Below are positions 54,961-62,933 of a stretch of 64,000 nt of DNA, one piece after another. The first letter of the stretch is position 1, and each line of letters begins with the position of its first letter. A model generated the notes under the pieces. The model was given only the letters and a program-made list of their open reading frames with translations, made no database searches and was not told where the DNA came from. The position numbers and the translations under genes were made by a program. This stretch comes from Niabella drilacis (GTDB lineage: Bacteria; Bacteroidota; Bacteroidia; Chitinophagales; Chitinophagaceae), in contig NZ_FMZO01000002.1 in the NCBI RefSeq assembly GCF_900101395.1, positions 62,001-126,000 on the forward strand, in the 5' to 3' direction.

Positions 54961-57774
54961 ATGAAGATTTTTTTTGTGTGCAAAAAAAGCATTTTTGTAT
55001 GCCTGCTATTGGTTAGCAGCTTATTGCAGGCTCAAACCCCCGATGGTAACGGCATTATTTATGTAAAAGCCGATGGAACAGGCAACGGCAGCAGCTGGGG
55101 CAATGCTACTTCCAGCTTACAGGGGGCTATTAATGCCGCCGGCGTGCAAAAAGTATTTGTAGCTGTGGGAACTTATACTGTTTCATCTGCCGATGCTTCT
55201 TTCAAAATGAAAAATAATGTGGAGATCTACGGCGGTTTTGTTCCCGCAAATAATGTAACTGATTGGAGCACCCGTATTTTGCCGAACAGGAACCCTGTTA
55301 CTGACTGGCCGTATACGGGTTCTGTTCTGAATGGCCTTAATCTACAAACATTCGAAAATTATCCGGTTATTCAAAATACCAGCGATTTGGGTTTGACCCC
55401 TTCGGCGGTATTAGACGGGTTTACCATAGCTGCCGGTGTGAATCTGGGTTATGGCGGGGGTATTTCCAATCAGAATGCATCGCCAACACTCAGGAATTTG
55501 CTGATAACCGGTAATATGGCGGCCAGGGGCGGAGGCATTTACAATTCAAATTCTTCGCCTGTTATTACCGATGTTATTATAAACAATTGCGTAGCTTTTA
55601 CTAATGGTGCTAATACCGGGCTGGGTGGTGCCGTTTATAATATAAATGCTTCGCCGGTTTTTATCAACGTACTCGTTGTAGGAAATCAAACCGATGTTAA
55701 TAACGGAGGCGCCGGGATATACAATACCGGAACAGGAACTACGCAATTTATCAATACCACTATCGATAATAATATCGCCGGAGTAAATGGGGGTGCTCCT
55801 AATGCTATGACGATTAATTCAGGAACGGTCAGCTTTAGCAACTCAATTGTCTATGGGGGTATTACAGGAACGTACAATGCCCGGTATTCCATAATACAGG
55901 GCAATACCGATTTTACCAATGGAAATATTAATGCTTCAGGTTTTACAGCAGGCGATATTTTTGTTGGTCCAATTTTGGGGTACACTATAGATGTCGGAAA
56001 TTATCAACTAAGATCTGTTGCCCCGGCTATTGATGCCGGCAGCAATTCATTGTTCCCTGATTTAACTGTAACTGCGCTGGATTTAGCAGGAAATTCCAGG
56101 GTGAAGAATGGTAATAACCCCGGCGTGATAGACATGGGGGCTTATGAAAGTCAGTATGTACCTGTTGAGCCAACAGCAGGAGTTGTTTATGTAAAACCCA
56201 TCGCAAGCGGAAACGGCAGCGGCAGCGGCTGGGATGATGCGACCTCCGATTTGCATACGGCCATTCATACCGCAGGCGTTGCAAAGGTTTTTGTAGCTGC
56301 GGGGCATTACTATGTAGGGAGTGCCTCCTTTATTATGAAAAACAATGTGGCTGTTTACGGAGGTTTTGATCCGGCGCATAATATTAAAACATTGAGCGAT
56401 CATCGCATTATGCCCGATCCGGCCCATCCGGCACAGGGGTCGGTGCTGGACGGGCAGGGGGCAAGACCTGTTATCTGGAACGTTTTCAACGCAGCAACAG
56501 CAATGAACAATACTGCTGTTCTGGACGGATTTACCATCACCAATGGGAAATCGGGAGAGAATGGAACCGGCGGGGGAATATATAACGAATACGCATCGCC
56601 CACACTCGTCAACCTCGTTATAAGCAATAACAAAGCCAATTACGGCGGAGGTACCTACAACAAAAATTCTTCACCGAAGATGGAGCATATCAGGATTACC
56701 GGTAATTCGGCGCAGTGGGATGGCGGCGGCATCTACAACAAGGCATCGGCTCCTTCTATGATCAATGTTGCCATCATGAACAATAAGGCGAACTATGGGG
56801 GAGGTGTTTTTAATCAAACTGCCCCGGCGCCCGGTATGGTGAATGTGCTGATAACGGGGAACAGCTCTAACAATGACGCCGGCGGCATGTATAATGATGA
56901 TCAGGCAATTCCTGTTTTAACCAATACCACCATCGCGGGAAACAATGCTGCACTTCAGGGTAAAGCAATATACAACCGCAACGCATCTGTTGCATTGTAT
57001 AACTCCATTGTTTATGGAAGCATTGCGGGCGCGGCGTACACGGCGCAGTTTTCTTTAATAGAAGGCAGCAACAGCACCGCCGATGGAAATATAGACGCCA
57101 CAGCGGTTACTCCTGGCGATATTTTTGTTAATCCCTTGGCGGGAGACTATACGTTAAAAGCGGGTAGCAAGGCCATTAACGGAGGTAGCAATCAACACTA
57201 CTGGAATATCATTAACGGAGGCGCTCCGCTTCCTCCTTTGGGAGATGCTGCGTGGGGAACTGACCTTGCCGGCAACCCCAGGCTGGCCGGATCTGCGATT
57301 GATCCGGGTGCTTTCGAGTACCGGGATGGTGCATTGCCGGTGTCCTTTGGCGCGTTCAGTGCCCTGGTAAAAGACGGCCGGCTGCTGGTAAGCTGGACTA
57401 CGGTGAGTGAAGCGAATAACGATCATTTCCTGGTACAGGTTTCCCCGGACGGGAGGAACTGGAAGACGGTGCAAACCGTACAGAGCAGGGCCGCCGGAGG
57501 TAACAGCAATACCGGGCTGGACTACAGCAACGCCATCCCTTTAACGGGACTAAGTCTTGGCGCAGGGTTTTTACTATTGGGTGCAATGACCGGCCGCCGC
57601 CGCAGGTATATTCCAGCAATAGCCATGTTTGGAATAAGCATGCTGGCCTTCTCCTGCAGTAAGCAGGATATTTTCAAACATATCGATAACGGCAGGCTGT
57701 TCGTACGCATCGTGCAGGTGGATAAAAACGGTACGGAACGGGTATCGAAAGTAATACAGGCGGTGAACGGGTAA
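54961..57774 (+). CDS. Secreted beta-helix protein with interrupted C-terminal FN3-like/membrane-hairpin module (copy 3)
   Basis: A 937-residue paralogue. The signal peptide (about 1-25, SSLLQAQ) is followed by two beta-helix modules: the first opens IIYVKADGTGNGSSWGNATS, the second VVYVKPIASGNGSGSGWDDA. The second module is especially close to that of copy 2 (IMKNNVAVYGGFDPAHNIKT against VAIYGGFDPGRNIKT). The C-terminal part repeats the FN3-like segment (LPVSFGAFSALVKDGRLLVS), the membrane hairpin, Cys899 in AFSCSKQD and the 39-residue tail, ending VNG where copy 2 ends VRE. It lies 118 bases after copy 2 and is convergent with the M43 protease gene. Confidence 0.85.
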   Translation: MKIFFVCKKSIFVCLLLVSSLLQAQTPDGNGIIYVKADGTGNGSSWGNATSSLQGAINAAGVQKVFVAVGTYTVSSADASFKMKNNVEIYGGFVPANNVTDWSTRILPNRNPVTDWPYTGSVLNGLNLQTFENYPVIQNTSDLGLTPSAVLDGFTIAAGVNLGYGGGISNQNASPTLRNLLITGNMAARGGGIYNSNSSPVITDVIINNCVAFTNGANTGLGGAVYNINASPVFINVLVVGNQTDVNNGGAGIYNTGTGTTQFINTTIDNNIAGVNGGAPNAMTINSGTVSFSNSIVYGGITGTYNARYSIIQGNTDFTNGNINASGFTAGDIFVGPILGYTIDVGNYQLRSVAPAIDAGSNSLFPDLTVTALDLAGNSRVKNGNNPGVIDMGAYESQYVPVEPTAGVVYVKPIASGNGSGSGWDDATSDLHTAIHTAGVAKVFVAAGHYYVGSASFIMKNNVAVYGGFDPAHNIKTLSDHRIMPDPAHPAQGSVLDGQGARPVIWNVFNAATAMNNTAVLDGFTITNGKSGENGTGGGIYNEYASPTLVNLVISNNKANYGGGTYNKNSSPKMEHIRITGNSAQWDGGGIYNKASAPSMINVAIMNNKANYGGGVFNQTAPAPGMVNVLITGNSSNNDAGGMYNDDQAIPVLTNTTIAGNNAALQGKAIYNRNASVALYNSIVYGSIAGAAYTAQFSLIEGSNSTADGNIDATAVTPGDIFVNPLAGDYTLKAGSKAINGGSNQHYWNIINGGAPLPPLGDAAWGTDLAGNPRLAGSAIDPGAFEYRDGALPVSFGAFSALVKDGRLLVSWTTVSEANNDHFLVQVSPDGRNWKTVQTVQSRAAGGNSNTGLDYSNAIPLTGLSLGAGFLLLGAMTGRRRRYIPAIAMFGISMLAFSCSKQDIFKHIDNGRLFVRIVQVDKNGTERVSKVIQAVNG

Positions 57775-57841
57775 GATCTCAGTATTCAGATCATCAGCCT
57801 TTAAAGGATGGATATTATTATACACTGCGGTCGCATTGCCG

Positions 57842-59830
57842 CTACCCGTTTACTATTTTTATCGCCTTGATGTATTGTTGTATGCCATTCCTGTCAACCC
57901 CCGTAACGCGGATGAACCGGATCGTTTCTTCCTGCCGGGGTTCTGTTGCGGGTTGTTTGTTACAGGTAATAAACAGACAAATGACCAGGGGCGCTATCAA
58001 CCATCGTCTTTTTTTATAACGTCCAAAAGACCGCAGCGAAAATAAAAGCGTCAGCAAGCCCAGTCCCATAGCCAGTTTCCCGTTACGCTCAAAGGTAACG
58101 CTGTATTGTAAAAGGCTGTTAGAAAAACCATCTTTTGCCTTGCTGTCTACCCGGGTAAGTGGTATGAAGTTTTGGCTGTCGGCGGAGGCTTCAATAATAA
58201 AATGGCCGATGTTGGCTTCATGGGTGGTGCTCCATTGCACTTTCAGGGTATTATTCTTCAGCAATGCGCTGATTTCCTGCATATCTAAAGGGGCCGCCTC
58301 TTCAATGCTTACCCAGAAATCTTCGGTTTGTCCATATAGGAGCTGGCTGCCCGCAGTGAAATCGGGGTTGGCGAGAAGGTCGGCCATGACGCGCATCCGC
58401 AGCGGGACGCTCTTTACGGCGGTGCTGAGCTGATCCGGCGGGATGGTTGCTGTATGCGTATAGGCGGCGACATCTGACTGGCTGTTTAATACCAGTTCAT
58501 CATCATTGAACTGTCCGTCATTATTAAAGTCGATCCAGGCTTTACAGGCCTGGGGGTTGGTTTGGGTGGTAACGCTGAGGACCTGGCCTGGGGCTACATG
58601 GAGTGCTTCCCCGATAGTACAGCTGTTGTCCGAATAAGACCGGTAGCCATCCTGGTTATAGCCGTACGATACATAAGACATGTTGCCCAGGGTTACGTTA
58701 CAGGGACCTGCATTGCTCGTGTTCGTGGATCTCAGGATGTTGACCGGTACCTGCACAGCGGCTTTTACGGGTATGGAGGGCGGCGGAATGGTTGCCTGTG
58801 ACGTTAACAGTCCGCTTCTTATTGCCAGGAGCGCTGCCATCATCCGGTCGCTTTGTCCCTGCGTGAACCGGTTCAGACAGGATCCATAACCCATAAGATT
58901 GTTTTGAATGGTGCCATAGGCCGTCTTCGTACAGAGGTTGATGTCGGTTGATGCAGGACAGGGGCCCGAGAGGTCTTTTACGGGGTCGGTATCGCATACC
59001 CGGTCCCCGTCTGTGCTGCAATTTGTATTTTCAGGGCAGCCGGCATCACTACCTTCAAACGTGTGGAACAGGCCAAAGGCATGTCCCATTTCATGGGTCA
59101 GTGTGGGGGTCATATCGTTCATATGCCGGCTCAGGATAACCATGCCTTCGGCGGGGTAAATATGATAGTCGTTCCCTGCATAAGGTAAACTGGCATATCC
59201 GGCAATAGAGCTGGAGCCGGGCGTAACGGCGTTGATCTTCCATACTACCCAGATATTATAGTATTGTTTTTCCGGCCAGGTGCTTAAGTTTTTTACAGCG
59301 GTTTCCGCTGCTCCCGGTGAACCGGACCCGGGATAGGACATCCCGCTGGCATCATAGTCATTCAGCGTACCTCCGTTCAGCCGTTCAATGCCGGTAGTAC
59401 TGCCGCAACCGGGGCTCCTTTTTGCCAGCGCAAATTTTATAGGAGTGCCGGCTCCTTCGTTGCCTGACCCCGGAGCTGCCGAGAAATTGGCATTTAGGCG
59501 GTCGATGGCTGCCTGTATCTGTGTATCGGTCGGGTTAGATGGGGCGCCGGGGTTGGCGTCCCCGGATCTGTAAATGATATGGACCACTACCGGTATTTCA
59601 TAAAGAGGGGCCGATGATATGCTCATGTTCCGCATTGCTTTGCGAAATGTGGCCAGCTCTGTGACTTTTTGCCGGATCCTGCTTTCCGCAAGCGCAGCTC
59701 TTTCCGCGTACCCGTTGTCCTTTTTTAAACGCTGCTGGATACCATCAAAACCGCAGATAATGTTTTGTGCATTGACTGTTGTACCGGAGAGTATCAGGTA
59801 CGCAAAAAGGATGAATCGTTTGGGGCTCAT
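57842..59830 (-). CDS. M43-family (pappalysin-like) secreted metalloprotease with the same C-terminal hairpin module
   Basis: A 662-residue protein with a signal peptide (1-21, ending TTVNAQ). The catalytic domain has LTHEMGHAFGLFHTFEG (zinc His246, His250, His256; Glu247) and a likely Met-turn at NNLMGYGSC, the M43 pattern. A GEVED-type domain follows (ACKAWIDFNNDGQFNDDELV). The C-terminus has the FN3-like part (DMQEISALLKNNTLKVQWST), a hairpin (about 586-599 and 610-622) with YKKRR between the helices, Cys623 in FITCNKQP and a 40-residue tail with RFIRVTGVDRNGIQQYIKAI. The passenger is unrelated to the beta-helix proteins, so the C-terminal module is shared by different kinds of exported protein. 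Substrate unknown. Confidence 0.9.
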   Translation of the reverse strand: MSPKRFILFAYLILSGTTVNAQNIICGFDGIQQRLKKDNGYAERAALAESRIRQKVTELATFRKAMRNMSISSAPLYEIPVVVHIIYRSGDANPGAPSNPTDTQIQAAIDRLNANFSAAPGSGNEGAGTPIKFALAKRSPGCGSTTGIERLNGGTLNDYDASGMSYPGSGSPGAAETAVKNLSTWPEKQYYNIWVVWKINAVTPGSSSIAGYASLPYAGNDYHIYPAEGMVILSRHMNDMTPTLTHEMGHAFGLFHTFEGSDAGCPENTNCSTDGDRVCDTDPVKDLSGPCPASTDINLCTKTAYGTIQNNLMGYGSCLNRFTQGQSDRMMAALLAIRSGLLTSQATIPPPSIPVKAAVQVPVNILRSTNTSNAGPCNVTLGNMSYVSYGYNQDGYRSYSDNSCTIGEALHVAPGQVLSVTTQTNPQACKAWIDFNNDGQFNDDELVLNSQSDVAAYTHTATIPPDQLSTAVKSVPLRMRVMADLLANPDFTAGSQLLYGQTEDFWVSIEEAAPLDMQEISALLKNNTLKVQWSTTHEANIGHFIIEASADSQNFIPLTRVDSKAKDGFSNSLLQYSVTFERNGKLAMGLGLLTLLFSLRSFGRYKKRRWLIAPLVICLFITCNKQPATEPRQEETIRFIRVTGVDRNGIQQYIKAIKIVNG

Positions 59831-59886
59831 AATCGAAAAAGGAAGTACCGGGCTTTTATTTAGTAAAGGGCTGAATAATAGTAATA

Positions 59887-59907
59887 AAGATAAATGTTAT
59901 TTATCTT
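59887..59907. repeat. Interrupted palindrome upstream of the M43 protease gene
   Basis: AAGATAAAT (59887-59895), GTT, ATTTATCTT (59899-59907): nine-base perfect arms about 57 bases upstream of the M43 start. Candidate operator or part of the promoter region. Confidence 0.4.
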
Positions 59908-60105
59908 ATGTGAAACACTGACCCGGTATTTTTCTTTTTGCAGAACCGGTAGCCGGGGGCTGGGGGGAAAATCAAAAAAGGAAGGAGCCGGGTTTGTTCC
60001 CTGCTGACGACCTGTGTGCAGGTGCCGGCAGCTCTTAAAGTACAGGTTTCCCAGGATAGCCAGATGCGGGCACCCCGGATAGCGGAGGAAGGCTGCCGGG
60101 CTGTT

Positions 60106-61179
60106 TTAAAACTGCAGCTGATCAAGCAGTCCCCGCTGGAAGGTATCGTAGAACAGCTCCCAGAACATAATACCACCCAAACTGTGCTGCCGTATATAGG
60201 CCGTTTTGTACCGGAGCGATTCGGGATCATCGCCGGTTACAAAAACCCCGCGTGCGGAATTGAACCAATAGGGCACCCTGGCCTGGTTGTCCCAATACCG
60301 TTGAAACCCGTTTGCAGTGGTCAGGGAATCGGTGTTGAACCGGTAGCCACGCATGTACAGGAACCGGGCCGGCTGAAAAAGCCCGTTATTGGCTGTCGTG
60401 TTCACCTGGAAACTTCGTATATAAAACGGAACACCCACAATGATCTTATGCAGCGGAAATTTGATGGATCTGAAGAATTGTACACACTGGTCCACAGATT
60501 CTTCTCCGGGCAGCGCGGAGTAAAGTGATGACTGGTGACCGGTACGTTCTGAATAGCCGTGCACCAGGTCATAGGTCATCAGGTTAACGAAATCGACCGC
60601 CTTTTCAACTTTCGCCCATTCAACGGATTGGTCCAGGTATTTTTGGAAACCTCCGGCCGCAAAGGTTACGAGTTTTTGTTTGCCCAGCTCCTTCCGGAGG
60701 CTGAGCACCAGCCGGGTAAAATGAGGCCGGTCGGCCGGGGAAAAAGGGTGTCCCGGAACACCGGGCAGGGCCGGGTATTCCCAGTCCAGGTCAATACCAT
60801 CCAGTTCAAATGTCTGCAGGAATTGTTTTACGGAAACAGAGAACAATGTGGTGCTGTCTGCATGGCCAAATGTTCCCGAGCAGGGTTTGCAGCCGCCCCA
60901 TCCTCCCAGGGCGATCAGTGTGCGGATATGCGGGTACTGCTTTTTTACGGTTTTAAAGGCTCGGAGAACCGCGGTGTCCCTGTGCCGGAATACAGCCAGG
61001 CGGCCGGTACTGTCGAGGTGTGCAAAACCATAGATCAGGTGTGTGATCTTCTTAAAATCATACTGCTGTAAGGTAGCACTGTCGCCGGAATAATAGGCTA
61101 CCACTTTATAGTCCTGATGCTGGGCGCGGATCGCGGTACCTGTCAGGAGAAGAAGCAAAAGGAGGATCTGTGATTTCAA
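60106..61179 (-). CDS. GH18 family chitinase-like glycoside hydrolase
   Basis: A 357-residue protein with a signal peptide (about 1-19, TGTAIRAQ). The GH18 catalytic motif is DGIDLDWEYP, with Glu134 as proton donor and Asp130/Asp132 assisting. SALGGWGG-like TLIALGGWGGCKPCSGTFG is the second conserved block, and FVNLMTYDLVHGYSERTGHQ the later one. It probably cleaves chitin or chitooligosaccharides; some GH18 proteins instead act on bacterial peptidoglycan-like glycans. No chitin-binding module. It is read in the same direction as the M43 protease gene, 275 bases upstream of it. Confidence 0.9.
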   Translation of the reverse strand: MKSQILLLLLLLTGTAIRAQHQDYKVVAYYSGDSATLQQYDFKKITHLIYGFAHLDSTGRLAVFRHRDTAVLRAFKTVKKQYPHIRTLIALGGWGGCKPCSGTFGHADSTTLFSVSVKQFLQTFELDGIDLDWEYPALPGVPGHPFSPADRPHFTRLVLSLRKELGKQKLVTFAAGGFQKYLDQSVEWAKVEKAVDFVNLMTYDLVHGYSERTGHQSSLYSALPGEESVDQCVQFFRSIKFPLHKIIVGVPFYIRSFQVNTTANNGLFQPARFLYMRGYRFNTDSLTTANGFQRYWDNQARVPYWFNSARGVFVTGDDPESLRYKTAYIRQHSLGGIMFWELFYDTFQRGLLDQLQF

Positions 61180-61205
61180 TTGGCAAACGTTTTTTCAGGT
61201 GTAAA

Positions 61206-61634
61206 TTAATCATAACTGCCGGCATCATGCGGCCTGTTCTGTTTCAATTGTGCAAATAATTGTAAAACGCCGGGAACCTGTGCCGGTTCCTTTTTATAAG
61301 TTTCCTCATCAAAATAGGCTACTGCCAGGATCTCATTTCCGGGCTGCACCGTTTCCCCGAGCGTATAAAGAAAGCATTCCTGCTCCATGATGATATGAGG
61401 TGCCTCTCCGTAGGCGGGGGCAGTAATATACCCAAAGTACGTCACGTCTTCTGTGTGGATATCGAGGTTCAGCTCTTCCCGGATCTCCCTTTTGAGGGAA
61501 AGAAAGGCGGTTTCCCCGTTTTCAATTTTGCCGCCCGGCAGGTACCAGGCTTTTTTATTTTTGCTGTAGGCCAGGAGCACTTTTTGATCCTGTAATACGA
61601 CTAAACCTGCGGTTTGTAATTGTTTTGTTTGCAT
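61206..61634 (-). CDS. Nudix hydrolase
   Basis: A 142-residue protein with the Nudix box GGKIENGETAFLSLKREIRE followed by ELNLDI, giving the conserved G-x5-E-x7-R-E-x-x-E-E-L pattern that binds Mg2+. Family members hydrolyse nucleoside diphosphate derivatives; the substrate is not evident. The ATG at 61634 (MQTKQLQTAGLVVLQDQKVL) is preferred to one nine codons upstream. Confidence 0.9.
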   Translation of the reverse strand: MQTKQLQTAGLVVLQDQKVLLAYSKNKKAWYLPGGKIENGETAFLSLKREIREELNLDIHTEDVTYFGYITAPAYGEAPHIIMEQECFLYTLGETVQPGNEILAVAYFDEETYKKEPAQVPGVLQLFAQLKQNRPHDAGSYD

Positions 61635-61697
61635 GATCTTTGTCTGTTTCCAATAATACAAAAGGATCTGGAATAGGCAGGGGCTGCAAGCTCCCGG

Positions 61698-62030
61698 TCA
61701 GCGCCCGGCGGTCTTTGAAAAAATATTGATGATCACTACTCCGGCTATAATGAACAAAAGACCAATGATAGCAGGCAGGTCGGGGATCTGCTTAAACGCC
61801 AGCATTCCCACAAGTGTGATCAGAACGATCCCCACGGCCGACCATATGGCATAGGCAATGCCTACGGGTATTGTTTTTAATGTAAGGCTGAGGAAGTAAA
61901 AAGCACCGGCATAACAAACTATGGTAATAATACTGGGAAGCAGTTTTGTAAACTGTTCAGAAGTTTTCAGCATGGATGTGGCGATCGCTTCAAAGACAAT
62001 GGCGAGGAACAGGAAGATATAATTTTTCAT
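61698..62030 (-). CDS. Small multidrug resistance (SMR) family transporter
   Basis: A 110-residue protein with four membrane helices, starting MKNYIFLFLAIVFEAIATSM. The Glu in the first helix (FEAIATS) is the conserved proton/drug-coupling Glu of SMR proteins, and GIAYAIWSAVGIVLITLVG in helix 3 is typical. It would export cationic compounds or guanidinium in exchange for protons. The start at 62030 gives the usual length. Confidence 0.9.
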   Translation of the reverse strand: MKNYIFLFLAIVFEAIATSMLKTSEQFTKLLPSIITIVCYAGAFYFLSLTLKTIPVGIAYAIWSAVGIVLITLVGMLAFKQIPDLPAIIGLLFIIAGVVIINIFSKTAGR

Positions 62031-62143
62031 TGCATACTGTTTGTCTGATGAACGCCGCGGTTTCAATGGCTATCCGCCGGTGTTGGAATGTTGATTGAAG
62101 TATTTGCTTATGCCGCACAGGTCGTTGCCCGGCGGACGGGCTT

Positions 62144-62911
62144 TTAATTATGATCGATCATCCACATCGTAATGCCAAAGCCGGCGTAAGTAGGCTGGTA
62201 GCCGTTATCGCCATAGCCCGGCTGAAAGTCGTAGATCTGGTAATTGCGGTAAACCAGGCCGATCCCTCTTGAATACTTTTCAGACGAAACCTCCATGGAG
62301 CCATAGCCGGGATTGGAAACAGGGGGCGGGAGGTTCATGATCCTGTTCGACTGTTCTATGGTCCAGACATCGCTGTATTGCTGCCCTTCAATAGACTCAT
62401 TGCCCTGGCTCTTGAAGGTAAATTCCCAGGCATTCATCTCTTTGCCTGCCTGAGTTCCAAACGCTGTTTCATAAGGGCCTATTGGCAGGAAGGCATTACC
62501 TTTCCACGAACGTCCGGTAAGTACGGGGTTGGCGATTTTTACAACACGCAGATTGTCTTCAACAACTTCCACGCTGTTTTCGAGAGGGGTGATATAATAC
62601 CGGCCATTATTTGACCAGCCGCCGCTGCCATCCGCATTGCGGATACTGCGTTGTACAATATAGGTCAGTCGTTGCTGATTATCCCTGGTGGTATCCACGA
62701 TGCTGTGCTTTACCTGGTACTGGTGTACTTCTATCTGGCTTCCGCTCTTCACAAATACTGTTGAATCGATGCGGTAGGTAATAGATTTACCTATCTGTAC
62801 GGGAAAATAGTCCTTCACCTGTGATGCAGGTGTAAAGTCGGCCTTCTTTTCCCCGCAGGAAAAGAGCAGCAAAGCCGTGAACAGGAGCAGCAGATCAGAC
62901 AATTTACTCAT
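62144..62911 (-). CDS. Predicted lipoprotein of unknown function
   Basis: A 255-residue protein with a lipoprotein signal peptide (MSKLSDLLLLFTALLLFSCG, Cys19). The mature part is predicted to be mainly beta strands (YFPVQIGKSITYRIDSTVFV, RLTYIVQRSIRNADGSGGWS). No family recognised. It lies 22 bases downstream of mnmA and may be co-transcribed with it. Confidence 0.7.
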   Translation of the reverse strand: MSKLSDLLLLFTALLLFSCGEKKADFTPASQVKDYFPVQIGKSITYRIDSTVFVKSGSQIEVHQYQVKHSIVDTTRDNQQRLTYIVQRSIRNADGSGGWSNNGRYYITPLENSVEVVEDNLRVVKIANPVLTGRSWKGNAFLPIGPYETAFGTQAGKEMNAWEFTFKSQGNESIEGQQYSDVWTIEQSNRIMNLPPPVSNPGYGSMEVSSEKYSRGIGLVYRNYQIYDFQPGYGDNGYQPTYAGFGITMWMIDHN

Positions 62912-62933
62912 TGAGCGCTAAGGTTGTTGTATT

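Noticed and set aside
44962-57774. PLTG plus hydrophobic helix plus RRR as an LPXTG sortase signal
   Set aside because: PLTG is the normal turn of the FN3-like domain before its last strand, a second helix and 39-residue tail follow, and no sortase gene is nearby. The M43 protein lacks PLTG but has the same layout.
57499-57774. Assembly artefact as the cause of the identical gene ends
   Set aside because: About a dozen scattered differences and different final codons show that the copies are distinct, though only read data could exclude collapse elsewhere.
44962-59830. Ordinary T9SS C-terminal sorting domains on the four exported proteins
   Set aside because: The C-termini lack the usual final domain with a PNP-type motif and end after the hairpin and a short tail.
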